From assembly GCA_902792005.1 (NCBI GenBank), contig CADAXW010000003.1, forward strand, positions 1 through 64,000: DNA of 64,000 bases, in the 5' to 3' direction. The translations under genes were made by a program, and so were the position numbers. The DNA is from an uncultured Lachnospiraceae bacterium. Lineage in GTDB: Bacteria > Bacillota > Clostridia > Lachnospirales > Lachnospiraceae. The notes beneath the pieces were generated by a model that was not told the origin of the DNA, did no database searches, and saw only the letters and a list, made by a program, of their open reading frames with translations. Shown piece after piece: positions 38,818 through 48,166 of this stretch; position 1 is the first letter of the stretch; every line of letters begins with the position of its first letter.

Positions 38818-40653
38818 ATGTGTGGATTTTCTGGGTTCTTCGGAACCGGAGAGTATGACCGCGAGCAAGTGGTCCGCGCGATGAGTGAGAAGATCATTCA
38901 CAGAGGACCGGATTCAGACGGGATCTTCGTGGATGACCATGTAGGTCTCGGTTTCCGCAGACTGAGTATCATCGACCTGGAGAACGGTGTCCAGCCGATG
39001 CACAGCGCGGACGGACGATATGTGATCGTCTTTAACGGTGAGATATATAACTTCAAAGAGATCCGTAAGAAGCTGATCAGGGAGCATGGAGCCGTATTCC
39101 AGACCAATTCGGATACAGAAGCCATCCTCCAGGCCTATATGGTTTATAAGGAGCGAACCGCATCCCTGCTCCGGGGCATGTTCGCCTTTGTGATCTATGA
39201 CAAGCAGGAGCATACCATGTACGGCGCCCGTGACGCCTTCGGTATCAAGCCATTTTACTATGCAAAGATGCTGGATACCCTTCTTTTCGGATCAGAGATC
39301 AAGTCCTTCCTGCCCCATCCGGCATTCCGGAAGGAAGTGAATAAGGAAGCACTGAAAATGTATCTCATTTTCCAGTATTCTCCCATGAAGGAGACCATCT
39401 TCCGAAATGTATATAAGCTTGAGCCGGGAACCTACTTCACCTATGACGGAAAGAGCTTCCGGACAGAGCAGTATTTCAATGCATCCTTCCGTCCCGAGGA
39501 GTATACCGAGGACGATGCAGCTGCAAAGATCAAGAAGGAGGTAGAGACCTCCGTGAAGTACCACCTCATCGCAGACGTTGAGGTTGGCTCCTTCCTGTCC
39601 GGCGGCGTGGACTCCAGCTTTATCGCAACTCTGGCCCGCCCCGACAAAACCTACTCCGTAGGATTTAAGACAGACGGATTTGACGAGAGTACCGATGCAA
39701 AGGCACTCTGTGATATTTTGAAGATCAAGAACAAGCGTCGTGAGATCACGGCGGACGAGTTCTTTGAAGCCCTTCCGGCAGTGCAGTACCAGTCGGATGA
39801 GCCCCATGCAAACCTTTCAGCAGTGCCGCTTTACTTCCTTTCGGAGATGGCGGCGGAGGATCTGAAGGTTGTGCTTTCCGGCGAGGGTGCCGATGAGTTC
39901 TTCGGCGGTTATGAAACCTATCATTCCAGCAAGTCCGGAAACATTTATAAGAAGATCGTTCCCTGGAAGCTCCGTAAGAAGATCGGAGAGAAGATCGGAG
40001 AGAAGGAGCATCGGGGACTGAATTTCTTCAAGAGAAATGCGCTGAACCTGGAGGATTCCTATATCGGTCAGGCCTTCATCATGGATAATGAGCAGGCAAA
40101 TGAGATCCTGCAGGAGAAGTACCGCAGCGACCTCACCTATCAGGATGTGACACGTCCCTATTTTGACCGGGTACGCGGCAAGGATGAGCTGCATAAGAAA
40201 ATGTATCTCGACATGCATCTTTGGCTGCCCAATGATATTCTTCTGAAGGCGGACAAGATGACCATGGCACATTCTCTTGAGCTTCGGGTTCCCTATCTGG
40301 ATCGTAAGGTCTGGAAGCTGGCAAGAACCCTGCCCAGTAATCTGCTGCTCGATAAAAAACAGACCAAGACGGTATTCCGCAAGAGCTCTGAGACAGTGCT
40401 CCCGGAGGAGTGGGTAAAGCGCAGGAAGAAAGGCTTCCCGGTTCCCATCCGTCAGTGGCTGTGGGAAGAGAAGTATGCATCCCGGCTTCGGGATATGTTC
40501 AATCAGCCCTTCGCAAAGGAATTCTTCAACACCGATATCCTTCTGCAGTGGCTGAAGGATCATCAGGAGAAGAAGGCGAACAACCAGAGAAAGCTGTATA
40601 CCGTTTATGCATTCCTGCTCTGGTATCAGGCGTACTTCATCAATGAGGCCTGA
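38818..40653 (+). CDS. asnB: Glutamine-dependent asparagine synthetase
   Basis: Amidates aspartate to asparagine with glutamine and ATP. The product is 611 residues from ATG 38818. That start is required because the class II amidotransferase uses the cysteine right after the initiator methionine (MCGFSGFFG); the longer frame from GTG 38743 would bury it. The N-terminal glutaminase domain covers about 1-190 (RGPDSDG, NGEIYNF, SDTEAIL). The synthetase domain follows, with the PP-loop SGGVDSS near residue 261 and EGADEFFGGY. The ribosome binding site is poor. Confidence 0.96.
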   Translation: MCGFSGFFGTGEYDREQVVRAMSEKIIHRGPDSDGIFVDDHVGLGFRRLSIIDLENGVQPMHSADGRYVIVFNGEIYNFKEIRKKLIREHGAVFQTNSDTEAILQAYMVYKERTASLLRGMFAFVIYDKQEHTMYGARDAFGIKPFYYAKMLDTLLFGSEIKSFLPHPAFRKEVNKEALKMYLIFQYSPMKETIFRNVYKLEPGTYFTYDGKSFRTEQYFNASFRPEEYTEDDAAAKIKKEVETSVKYHLIADVEVGSFLSGGVDSSFIATLARPDKTYSVGFKTDGFDESTDAKALCDILKIKNKRREITADEFFEALPAVQYQSDEPHANLSAVPLYFLSEMAAEDLKVVLSGEGADEFFGGYETYHSSKSGNIYKKIVPWKLRKKIGEKIGEKEHRGLNFFKRNALNLEDSYIGQAFIMDNEQANEILQEKYRSDLTYQDVTRPYFDRVRGKDELHKKMYLDMHLWLPNDILLKADKMTMAHSLELRVPYLDRKVWKLARTLPSNLLLDKKQTKTVFRKSSETVLPEEWVKRRKKGFPVPIRQWLWEEKYASRLRDMFNQPFAKEFFNTDILLQWLKDHQEKKANNQRKLYTVYAFLLWYQAYFINEA

Positions 40654-40722
40654 TAACGGGATCAGTGAAAGGGAAATAGGAATATAAGGTATTAAAGGAA
40701 TAAAGGGGGGAAGGAACACGAT

Positions 40723-41892
40723 ATGGAGATTAAAGTGACAGACAGCATTCGTTATATCGGAGTTGATGATAAGGACCTGGATCTGTTTGAGAGCCAGTAT
40801 GAGGTTCCGAACGGAATGGCATATAATTCCTATCTCATTCTGGATGAGAAGATTGCCATCATGGATACCGTGGATGAACGCGGCATGGACGCATGGGTGG
40901 AGAATCTGCAGCGCGAGCTGGCAGGAAGAACCCCGGACTATGTTGTGATCCAGCATATGGAACCGGATCATTCAGGAAGTCTGATGAGGCTTCTTGAGCT
41001 TTATCCCGACATCAAACTGGTGGGAAATGCCAAGACATTTCAGATGCTTCCCCAGTTTTATTTCGTGGAGCTGGGAGACAAGGCAGTGACCGTTAAGGAA
41101 GGAGACACCCTTTCTCTTGGAAGCCATACACTGCAGTTTTTGCTGGCACCCATGGTGCACTGGCCGGAGGTTATGATGACCTATGAGCAGTCGGAAAAGG
41201 TATTTTTCGCAGCAGATGCATTCGGTAAGTTCGGAACACTGGATACAGACGAGGACTGGGCCTGCGAGGCACGCCGGTATTACTTTAATATCGTCGGAAA
41301 GTACGGTGCTCCCGTCCAGATGCTGCTGAAGAAGGCCGCACAGCTGGATATCCGTGTGATCGCCCCGCTGCATGGTCCCATCCTTTCAGAGGATCTGGGC
41401 TATTATATCGGGCTGTATGATACCTGGAGCAGCTACACGGCAGAATCAAAGGGCGTGTTCATAGCAGTCGCTTCTATTCATGGAAATACGCTGGCTGCTG
41501 CCAGAAAACTGGAAGCACTTCTCCTGGAGAAGGGAGAAGAGAGAGTTGTGGTAAGCGAGATCTCAAGAGAGGATATGGCAGAGATCGTAGAGGATGCATT
41601 CCGTCATGATCGTATGGTTCTGGCGGCCTCCAGCTATGACGGAGGCGTATTCCTCCCTATGCATGACCTGCTGACCCACCTTAGCTATAAGGGCTTCCAG
41701 AATCGGAAGGTGGGGATCCTGGAGAATGGTTCCTGGGCGCCCAGCGCAGCACGGACCATAAAGGGACTGCTGGAACCCATGAAGGGTGTCGAGGTGCTGG
41801 AGCCGGTGGTTACCATCCGATCAACCCTGAAGGATGCGGATCTTCCCCAGCTGGAAGCGCTTGCAGACGCTCTGATCGAGGCCGGAAAGTAG
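40723..41892 (+). CDS. Flavodiiron protein (FprA/A-type flavoprotein)
   Basis: Reduces O2 to water or NO to N2O and protects anaerobes. The 389-residue product has an MBL-like diiron domain (1-250) with ligands His78, Glu80, Asp82 and His83 in HMEPDHSG, a further aspartate in FAADAFG and a histidine in PLHGP. It continues into a C-terminal flavodoxin domain (about 255-385; FIAVASIHGNTLAAA, SSYDGGVFLP). There is no fused rubredoxin, so an outside donor is needed. A GGGGGAAGG site precedes the ATG. The gene stands between asnB and degV. Confidence 0.93.
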   Translation: MEIKVTDSIRYIGVDDKDLDLFESQYEVPNGMAYNSYLILDEKIAIMDTVDERGMDAWVENLQRELAGRTPDYVVIQHMEPDHSGSLMRLLELYPDIKLVGNAKTFQMLPQFYFVELGDKAVTVKEGDTLSLGSHTLQFLLAPMVHWPEVMMTYEQSEKVFFAADAFGKFGTLDTDEDWACEARRYYFNIVGKYGAPVQMLLKKAAQLDIRVIAPLHGPILSEDLGYYIGLYDTWSSYTAESKGVFIAVASIHGNTLAAARKLEALLLEKGEERVVVSEISREDMAEIVEDAFRHDRMVLAASSYDGGVFLPMHDLLTHLSYKGFQNRKVGILENGSWAPSAARTIKGLLEPMKGVEVLEPVVTIRSTLKDADLPQLEALADALIEAGK

Positions 41893-41953
41893 TATCATAG
41901 ATTAAAGTAGTATAGATTTAAAGTTTTATTTGATTTAGTAAGGAGAACCTGAA

Positions 41954-42838
41954 ATGGCAGATTATGTAGTAAGTTGTGAATCGGCAGCGGATCTTTCCCC
42001 GGAATGGATGGAAAAAAGAGATCTGAAGTATATATGCTTTACCTTCAGTCTGAATGGGGTAGAGTATAAGGATGATCTCTGGATGTCCATGAAGCCGGAG
42101 GATCTGTATAAGCGTATGCTGGCAGGAGAAGAGGCGAAGACCTCTCAGGTTGGTCTGTCCGAGTACATCGACCATTTCCGGAAATATCTGCAAGAAGGAA
42201 AAGATGTGCTTCACTGCACACTGTCCACGGGAATCTCCGGAACCTACAATGCAGCGGTTCTGGCTGCAAAGCAGCTTCGGGATGAGTTTCCGGATCGAAA
42301 GATCTATGTCATCGATTCTCTGGCGGCTTCCTCCGGCTACGGCCTTCTTATGGAGGGAGTTGCGGATAAGAGAGATGAGGGTCTTTCTGTGGAAGAACTT
42401 GCAAAATGGACGGAGGAGCATAAGCTGAATGTGGTTCACTGGTTCTTCTCGACAGATCTGACCTTCTATATCCGCGGCGGACGTGTATCCAAGACTGCAG
42501 GCTTTGTGGGACAGGTTCTGTCCATCTGTCCGCTTTTAAATGTGGACTTTAAGGGACGGCTGATCCCCAGAGAGAAGGTACGTACCAAGAAGAAGGTTCT
42601 GAAGCGTCAGCTGGAGAAGATGATCGAGCTGGCAGATGATGGAGTAAACTACAGCGGAAAGTGCTTTATCTCCAATTCCGATCCGGAGGCAGGTCTGGAA
42701 ATGAAGAAGATGGTGGAAGAGACCTTCCCGAATATCAAGGATGGCGTTCAGATGTTCCCTATCGGTGCAACCATCGGAGCTCACACAGGCCCGGGAACCG
42801 TGGCGCTGTTCTTCTGGGGTAAGAAGAGAGAGGACTAA
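41954..42838 (+). CDS. DegV-family fatty-acid-binding protein
   Basis: Cytoplasmic 294-residue protein of the DegV family. Members bind one fatty acid and may act like FakB, feeding exogenous fatty acids to a kinase. Signatures are CESAADLS near the N-terminus, SQVGLSEY, and TLSTGISGTYNAA (acyl-binding loop, about residue 95). AAGGAG precedes the ATG. FakA is not adjacent, and which fatty acid is bound cannot be told. Confidence 0.92.
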   Translation: MADYVVSCESAADLSPEWMEKRDLKYICFTFSLNGVEYKDDLWMSMKPEDLYKRMLAGEEAKTSQVGLSEYIDHFRKYLQEGKDVLHCTLSTGISGTYNAAVLAAKQLRDEFPDRKIYVIDSLAASSGYGLLMEGVADKRDEGLSVEELAKWTEEHKLNVVHWFFSTDLTFYIRGGRVSKTAGFVGQVLSICPLLNVDFKGRLIPREKVRTKKKVLKRQLEKMIELADDGVNYSGKCFISNSDPEAGLEMKKMVEETFPNIKDGVQMFPIGATIGAHTGPGTVALFFWGKKRED

Positions 42839-42903
42839 AAAAAGAACGGGGTTCCTTCCGTTACACGCGATGTCGCGTGTCAGAAGGAACCCCGTTCTTT
42901 TTT
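42839..42903. terminator. Long bidirectional terminator between convergent genes
   Basis: AAAGAACGGGGTTCCTTC (42841-42858) pairs perfectly with 42883-42900. An inner ACACGCGA/TCGCGTGT stem (42863-42880) extends it. A and T runs flank both ends, so it serves both degV and the leftward hydrolase gene. Confidence 0.93.
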
Positions 42904-42914
42904 ATTGTTCGTGG

Positions 42915-43862
42915 TTATGCTTCTTCCGTGGGCATATGGTTTTCCAGCCAGTCATTGATGTAGGCATAAACATCAGCGCGGTCCAGCTCATTTAAGATCT
43001 CATGGCGGTCGCCTTCGAACAGCTTGCAGGTGACATCCTGGATGCCGGCCTTTACATACTTTTCATATACCTTCTTTACGCCCTTTCCCAGACCGCCGAC
43101 CGGATCGTCGGAACCGGAAACCAGCAGAAGAGGAAGATCTTCAGGGATCTCCATTATATTACGCATCTGGTTCGTAAAGAGAACCGTGGAAAGAAGGGCC
43201 TCAAAGCCATTCAGCGTGAACAGGAAGGTGCAGAGCGGATCTTCGTAGTACTTCTTAACGATGGCCTCGTCCTTGGTGAGCCAGCTTCTGGACAGGTCCT
43301 CTCCGTTGACATCATAATTCTTGTAGCTGGAGTTATAGGTGAGGTTCATCACCTTAACGCTTCGGTATTCCCAGCCATGGGTCTTTGCCATGGAATGGAT
43401 CAGTACAAGTCCTGCCGTTACAGCAGCGTCCGGCTCCTGGCCGGTTCCCATGATGACTGCACCGGTCAGTCCGTCTCCCTGTGTGGAGAGATAACGGCGG
43501 AGCAGATAGGATCCCATGCTGTGTCCCAGCATGAAGTAGGGAAGACCTTTGAAACGGGTTTCCATGCAGAGACGTAAACGATGGATGTCCTGCAGAAGCA
43601 CCCTTGCGGGATGATTGGGAGCGAAGTATCCAAGCTTCTCCTCACTGGTCACGGACTGACCGTGTCCCAGATGATCATGACCTACAACGGCAAACCCCTG
43701 AGATACCAGATAGTTTGCAAAATCATCATAACGATCGATATACTCAACCATGCCGTGGATCAGCTGAACGACAGCCTTCGGCTTTTTGGTCTCGTCAGTC
43801 CAGAGTATTGCGTGGATCCTTGTTTCACGATCTGTAGAAGGAAATGTAAAATGCTTCTTCAT
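42915..43862 (-). CDS. Monoacylglycerol lipase / lysophospholipase-like hydrolase
   Basis: Cytoplasmic alpha/beta-hydrolase of 315 residues (Hydrolase_4 type). The catalytic triad is visible: serine in MLGHSMGSY (about residue 115), aspartate in GSDDPVGG (about 255) and histidine in GDRHEILNE (about 286). The HDHLGHGQS stretch is typical of monoacylglycerol lipases. The start at 43862 is followed by KKHFTFPSTDRE. trpS lies 16 bp upstream on the same strand, so the two are probably co-transcribed, with no functional link I can see. Confidence 0.88.
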   Translation of the reverse strand: MKKHFTFPSTDRETRIHAILWTDETKKPKAVVQLIHGMVEYIDRYDDFANYLVSQGFAVVGHDHLGHGQSVTSEEKLGYFAPNHPARVLLQDIHRLRLCMETRFKGLPYFMLGHSMGSYLLRRYLSTQGDGLTGAVIMGTGQEPDAAVTAGLVLIHSMAKTHGWEYRSVKVMNLTYNSSYKNYDVNGEDLSRSWLTKDEAIVKKYYEDPLCTFLFTLNGFEALLSTVLFTNQMRNIMEIPEDLPLLLVSGSDDPVGGLGKGVKKVYEKYVKAGIQDVTCKLFEGDRHEILNELDRADVYAYINDWLENHMPTEEA

Positions 43863-43878
43863 GCTGCACCTCCGGGTT

Positions 43879-44967
43879 TTATTTCTGGTTAAAGCGTGCC
43901 TGCTGACTTGCGATGAGCTCCGAATCCTCGAAGTAGTTGATTCGCATTGCGGCTCTTACTTCGGCCAGAGTTGCGTCAGCAACCTTTCTTGCGGCCTCGG
44001 TTCCTTCCTTCAGGATCTCATAAACCGCGGGAATGTTCTTTTCATACTCGGCACGACGTGCGCGGATGGGCTCCAGCTCCTGATTCAGTACATTTAACAG
44101 GAACTTCTTGACCTTTACATCGCCAAGACCGCCTCTGCGGTAGTGCTCCTTCATTTCCTCAAGATTCTTGTATTCCGGGCAGAACTTCTCGAAGTCGGAG
44201 TCCTTGCAGAAGGCATCCAGGTAAGTGAATACGGTGTTGCCCTCTGTCTTGCCGGGATCTTCGATTCGGAGATGGTCGGGATCCGTAAACATGCTCATGA
44301 CCTTCTTCTTCACCTCAGCCGGAGAATCGGAGAGATAGATGCAGTTGCCCAGGGACTTGCTCATTTTCGCCTTGCCGTCGGTACCGGGGAGACGGGAGCA
44401 TACGGAATTCTTCGGGATCATGGCCTCGGGCTCAACCAGAGTCTCACCGTAGAGTGAGTTGAACTTCCGGACGATCTCGCGGGCCTGCTCCAGCATGGGA
44501 AGCTGGTCCTCGCCAACGGGAACCACCGTTGCCTTGAAGGCGGTGATATCGGAGGTCTGGCTTACCGGGTAGGTAAGGAAGCCCGCCGGAATATTTGCTT
44601 CAAAGTCACGAAGCTGGATCTCAGCCTTTACGGTAGGATTCCGCTCCAGACGGGATACGGTAACCAGGTTCATATAATAAAATGTGAGCTCTGTCAGAGC
44701 AGTAAGCTGTGACTGGATAAAAATATGAACCTTGGAAGGGTCAAGACCTGCAGAGAGGTAGTCCAGAGCAACCTCAATGATGTTGTCGCGAATCTTGTCC
44801 GGATTCTTGAAGTTGTCTGTCAGTGCCTGTGCATCTGCGATCATGATAAAAATATCATCATATTCGCCGGAGTTCTGCAGTTCAACGCGGCGTCTCAGGG
44901 AACCTACGTAATGTCCCAGATGCAGTTTTCCGGTGGGACGGTCGCCCGTCAGGATTATCTTCTTCAT
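43879..44967 (-). CDS. trpS: Tryptophanyl-tRNA synthetase
   Basis: Charges tRNA-Trp with tryptophan. The product is 362 residues from ATG 44967, with AGAGG 6-7 nt upstream; the frame runs on to 45384 but passes through the promoter, so the longer form is rejected. Class I motifs: [10 protein letters not shown] (HIGH type, residues 13-22) and KMSKSLGN. It belongs to the longer bacterial TrpRS branch. The leader is short and shows no T-box. The lipase-like gene follows 16 bp downstream. Confidence 0.96.
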   Translation of the reverse strand: MKKIILTGDRPTGKLHLGHYVGSLRRRVELQNSGEYDDIFIMIADAQALTDNFKNPDKIRDNIIEVALDYLSAGLDPSKVHIFIQSQLTALTELTFYYMNLVTVSRLERNPTVKAEIQLRDFEANIPAGFLTYPVSQTSDITAFKATVVPVGEDQLPMLEQAREIVRKFNSLYGETLVEPEAMIPKNSVCSRLPGTDGKAKMSKSLGNCIYLSDSPAEVKKKVMSMFTDPDHLRIEDPGKTEGNTVFTYLDAFCKDSDFEKFCPEYKNLEEMKEHYRRGGLGDVKVKKFLLNVLNQELEPIRARRAEYEKNIPAVYEILKEGTEAARKVADATLAEVRAAMRINYFEDSELIASQQARFNQK

Positions 44968-45034
44968 AAGAAACCTCTTTCTCTTTCTGATCTGGTGCCC
45001 GGACGCCGGAAAGCGTGCCGAAAGCACACTAAAC

Positions 45035-45063
45035 ATCATAATGATTTCGAGGGGAAAAGTCAA
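45035..45063 (-). promoter_or_regulatory. trpS promoter
   Basis: On the minus strand, TTGACT (plus 45058-45063), 17 bp, TATGAT (plus 45035-45040). The leader of about 60 nt forms a GTGC-TTTCG-GCAC hairpin but nothing as large as a T-box. Confidence 0.7.
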
Positions 45064-45115
45064 GGAGGAGAGGAGCCCGCAGGAGGTTTCCTGCTCATTT
45101 TCACAGAAGTTTTGT

Positions 45116-45144
45116 TTGCATTTCCCAGAGAATGTGCGTAAAAT
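45116..45144 (+). promoter_or_regulatory. Promoter of the HD hydrolase / metal transport unit
   Basis: TTGCAT (45116-45121), 17 bp, TAAAAT (45139-45144), followed by AGTAG. Confidence 0.7.
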
Positions 45145-45228
45145 AGTAGGGATAGATTTGTAAAATGAAATTATGACATGGATTCGCATGTTTTTTTGCC
45201 GGAGCATATCCGGTTCCGGGGAGGAATT

Positions 45229-45660
45229 ATGATCTATACGGAAATGACAAAAAAAGCGATCCGATTTGCGTTCCAGGCGCATGAAGGACAGCTGGACCGG
45301 TCGGGACTCCCATATATCCTGCATCCCCTTCATCTTGCGGAGCAGATGACATCGGAGGATGCCTGCGTTACGGCCCTGCTGCATGATATCCTGGAGGATA
45401 CGGACGCAACAGTTGAGGATCTTAGAAAAGAGGGCTTCTCGGAGACGCAGATCGAAGCGGTGGAGCTTCTGAGCAGATCGGAGGATGAGGACTACTTTGA
45501 CTATGTTCGACGTATTCGTTCAAATGCGCTGGCCAAAGAGGTGAAGCTGGCAGATCTGGCCCACAATAGGGACAGAACGCGGCTTGAGCACATTTCCGAG
45601 AAGGACGAGAAGAGGTTTCAGAAGTATGCTGAGGCCGTCCGGATCCTGACGGAGGAGTAG
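45229..45660 (+). CDS. Small HD-domain hydrolase (SpoT/MESH1-like)
   Basis: 143-residue HD hydrolase resembling the hydrolase half of RelA/SpoT. It shows [12 protein letters not shown], the metal pair HD in LLHDILEDT, and [15 protein letters not shown]. Stand-alone forms may remove pyrophosphate from (p)ppGpp or related nucleotides. No synthetase domain is present. ATG 45229 is chosen for GGGGAGG 5 nt before it; the frame start at 45178 has none. The metal ABC transporter follows 28 bp later, probably on the same transcript. Confidence 0.85.
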   Translation: MIYTEMTKKAIRFAFQAHEGQLDRSGLPYILHPLHLAEQMTSEDACVTALLHDILEDTDATVEDLRKEGFSETQIEAVELLSRSEDEDYFDYVRRIRSNALAKEVKLADLAHNRDRTRLEHISEKDEKRFQKYAEAVRILTEE

Positions 45661-45688
45661 AGGATAAGTAATAAGGAAGGATAGAGCA

Positions 45689-46393
45689 GTGGCTTATATC
45701 ATTTGTAAGGACCTTGTACTTGGCTATGACGGCCGGGTGGTGACAGAGGGGATCAACTTCTCAGTGGGTGAGGGTGATTATCTCTGTATCGTCGGCGAAA
45801 ATGGTGCGGGCAAGTCAACCCTGATGAAAACCATACTGAAACTGAATAATCCCATGGGCGGCTCTGTGGAGTACGGTGACGGCATTACCCGGAAGGATCT
45901 GGGGTATCTGCCGCAGCAGACCGTGATCCAGAGGGATTTTCCCGCATCCGTCTATGAGATCGTTATGTCGGGAAATCTGTCCCATCTGGGCCTGCGTCCC
46001 TTCTTCCGGAAAGAGGATAAGAAGCGGACGGAAAAGTCCATGAAGCGTCTCGGGATCTGGGACCTCCGGGATCAGTGCTACCGGAATCTCTCCGGTGGTC
46101 AGCAGCAGAGAGTTCTGCTTTCCAGAGCACTGGTGGCGACGGAGAAGCTTCTCCTTCTGGACGAGCCGGTGAGTGGTCTGGATCCGAAGGTGACGGCGGA
46201 AATGTACGATTTGATCCATAAACTGAATAAAGAGGGAGTGACTGTGATCATGATCTCCCATGATATAGAAATGGCAACGCGCTATGCGACACATATGCTA
46301 CATTTGGGCAGTGAGCAGATGTTCTTCGGAACTACCGAGGATTATAAGCAGTCGGATGCCTGGAAGGTCTTCGGAAAGGAGGCTGCGAGATGA
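45689..46393 (+). CDS. Zinc/manganese-type ABC transporter, ATPase
   Basis: Nucleotide-binding subunit, 234 residues, of a cluster-9 metal importer (ZnuC/AdcC/MntB type). It has Walker A GENGAGKST, the Q-loop PQQ, signature LSGGQQQR, Walker B LLLLDEP and the H-loop SHD. The start is GTG. The gene overlaps the permease gene by 4 bp (ATGA). The substrate-binding protein normally needed is not beside it. Its neighbours (zinc-type ArsR sensor, CadA-type exporter) point to zinc. Confidence 0.9.
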   Translation: MAYIICKDLVLGYDGRVVTEGINFSVGEGDYLCIVGENGAGKSTLMKTILKLNNPMGGSVEYGDGITRKDLGYLPQQTVIQRDFPASVYEIVMSGNLSHLGLRPFFRKEDKKRTEKSMKRLGIWDLRDQCYRNLSGGQQQRVLLSRALVATEKLLLLDEPVSGLDPKVTAEMYDLIHKLNKEGVTVIMISHDIEMATRYATHMLHLGSEQMFFGTTEDYKQSDAWKVFGKEAAR

Positions 46394-47244
46394 CGGATAT
46401 GGGTATCTGGGATAAGCTCAGTTATTACTGGCAGTTTCCCTTTGTACGTTATGCGCTGATCGTAGGCTGCCTTGTGGCCCTTTGCTCCTCCCTGCTGGGA
46501 GTGACGCTGGTGCTGAAGCGGTATTCCTTCATCGGTGACGGCCTTTCTCATGTGGCCTTTGGCGTTATGGCAGTTGCCACGGTACTGAATCTGACCAACC
46601 AGATGGTTCTGGTCATGCCCCTCACCATTCTGGCAGCGGTGCTTCTGCTTCAGACAGGAGAGAAGGCAAGAGTAAAGGGAGATGCCGCCATTGCCATGGT
46701 GTCTGTCAGTGCACTGGCGCTGGGTTATATGGTAATGAATATTTTCCCGTCGAAGTCCGGAAATATCTCGGGAGATGTGTGTACGACGCTGTTCGGTTCC
46801 ACCTCCATCCTGACGCTTTCCAGTACGGATGTGGTTCTCAGTATCGTTCTTTCCAGCGTCGTGATCCTGCTGTTTGTATTTCTGTATAACAGGATCTTCG
46901 CCGTTACATTTGATGAAAACTTTGTACGGGCAACGGGAATGCCTGCCCGGACTTATAATCTGATCATCGCGGTGATCATTGCCGTGATCATCGTTCTCGG
47001 CATGAATCTGGTGGGCTCGCTGCTCATCTCGGCTCTGGTGATCTTCCCGGCGCTTTCCGCCATGCGGCTGATGCATACTTTCCGCGGGGTGGTGGTACTT
47101 TCCGCGTGCATCTCGCTGTTTGCGGCGCTTACGGGTATGCTGATCTCCATCCTGTTCTCCACTCCGGTGGGAGCAACCATTGTATCCGTGGATCTGGTGG
47201 TGTATGGCATCTGCCTTCTTCTGGGAAGGATCCTGAGGAGATAA
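46390..47244 (+). CDS. Zinc/manganese-type ABC transporter, permease
   Basis: Membrane subunit of 284 residues, ABC-3 family (ZnuB/AdcB), with seven to eight predicted helices. Typical features are the N-terminal GVTLVLKRYSFIGDGLSHVAFG and the coupling helix region ATGMPARTYN. Its ATG overlaps the stop of the ATPase gene, so they are translationally coupled. It is followed after 44 bp by a lipoprotein gene that could stand in for, or assist, the missing substrate-binding protein. Confidence 0.9.
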   Translation: MTDMGIWDKLSYYWQFPFVRYALIVGCLVALCSSLLGVTLVLKRYSFIGDGLSHVAFGVMAVATVLNLTNQMVLVMPLTILAAVLLLQTGEKARVKGDAAIAMVSVSALALGYMVMNIFPSKSGNISGDVCTTLFGSTSILTLSSTDVVLSIVLSSVVILLFVFLYNRIFAVTFDENFVRATGMPARTYNLIIAVIIAVIIVLGMNLVGSLLISALVIFPALSAMRLMHTFRGVVVLSACISLFAALTGMLISILFSTPVGATIVSVDLVVYGICLLLGRILRR

Positions 47245-47288
47245 GAAGAATAATAAAAAAGAATAATAAGAAAGAAGATGGGATAATA

Positions 47289-48053
47289 TTGAGATATAAA
47301 AAATGTTGTATTGCGGCAACGCTGGTTCTTATGCTGGCTATGACCACTGCCTGCGGTGATGCCGGCAAGAAGGGGATCCAGTCCACAAATGCAGTAGAGA
47401 ATGCGCTTCAGGGACAGATCGCGAAAGAAGAGCAGAAGACTGCAGCGCCTGGGGCACAGGCAGAGACAGAAGCGAAAACCGAAGCGAAGACTGAGGCGAA
47501 AACAGTAGCAAAGACAGAAGCAAAGACAGAAGCAAAGACAGAAGCTAAGACAGAGGCCAAGACAGAAGCGGCGACACAGGCAACGACGGAGAAACGGGAT
47601 GTGCTGGCTGAATTAAAGGATGCCTATGTTGATACGCCGGATCCGTCTGTGGATATCGATCTTACGGCCATGAGCAGTGATATGGTCTATGCGACCGTTG
47701 CGAATATGGTTCTCGGTACTCCTGACGATTATGTGGGTAAGACCGTGAAAATGGAGGGGGCATATACCATTGCCGAGTCTTCCGTGACAAATGGGATCTA
47801 TCATTATGTGATCATCAAGGATGCCATGGCATGCTGTTCCCAGGGAATCGAATTTGTCTGGGGAGACGGAAGCCATACCTATCCGGATGAGTATCCGGAA
47901 CAGGGCAGTGAAGTCGTTGTGACCGGTGAGTTTGAGACCTATATGGAGGATGGAGATCCCTATCTTTATTCCCGTCTGAAGGATGCCACCATGGAGGTGA
48001 TCAGTACACCCTCCACACAGCAGCAGGCGGCCACAGAGGCGCAGGTGCAGTAA
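47289..48053 (+). CDS. Lipoprotein with KTEA repeats and a CC-containing C-terminal domain
   Basis: Secreted lipoprotein of about 254 residues, function unknown. A signal peptide with lipobox TTAC gives lipidation at Cys22. Residues about 50-100 are imperfect KTEA repeats, a flexible wall-spanning linker coded by GC(A/G)AAGACAGA-like direct repeats. The C-terminal 130 residues look like a beta-rich domain with ACCSQGIEF, reminiscent of the CC motif of the DUF1980/YcgQ group. I take TTG 47289 as start, since it opens the signal peptide; the frame further upstream lies inside the permease gene. Position directly after a metal permease suggests a metal-binding helper. This is inference only. Confidence 0.7.
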   Translation: MRYKKCCIAATLVLMLAMTTACGDAGKKGIQSTNAVENALQGQIAKEEQKTAAPGAQAETEAKTEAKTEAKTVAKTEAKTEAKTEAKTEAKTEAATQATTEKRDVLAELKDAYVDTPDPSVDIDLTAMSSDMVYATVANMVLGTPDDYVGKTVKMEGAYTIAESSVTNGIYHYVIIKDAMACCSQGIEFVWGDGSHTYPDEYPEQGSEVVVTGEFETYMEDGDPYLYSRLKDATMEVISTPSTQQQAATEAQVQ

Positions 48054-48081
48054 CGCGGGTTCAGAAGCGATACATTTATTG

Positions 48082-48149
48082 AAAAAACACTTGACAATTC
48101 ATGTTCATATGAATATACTTTCATATGAAGGGTTGTTCAAGTGTTTTTT
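48082..48149 (+). promoter_or_regulatory. Composite element: terminator, arsR promoter and twin operator
   Basis: Arms AAAAAACACTTGA (48082-48094) and TCAAGTGTTTTTT (48137-48149) are perfectly complementary. Between them are TTGACA (48091-48096), 17 bp, TATACT (48114-48119), and two copies of the palindrome TTCATATGAA (48104-48113, 48119-48128) flanking the -10. The palindromes fit an ArsR/SmtB operator. The whole folds into a long hairpin ending in T6, a terminator for the lipoprotein gene. Confidence 0.8.
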
Positions 48150-48166
48150 AATTGGGAGGATACCTT

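Noticed and set aside
44968..45063. T-box riboswitch before trpS
   Set aside because: The leader is only about 60 nt, with no room for specifier loop and T-box sequence.
47106..47288. Upstream extension of the lipoprotein frame
   Set aside because: It lies inside the permease gene in another frame, and the signal peptide begins only at TTG 47289.
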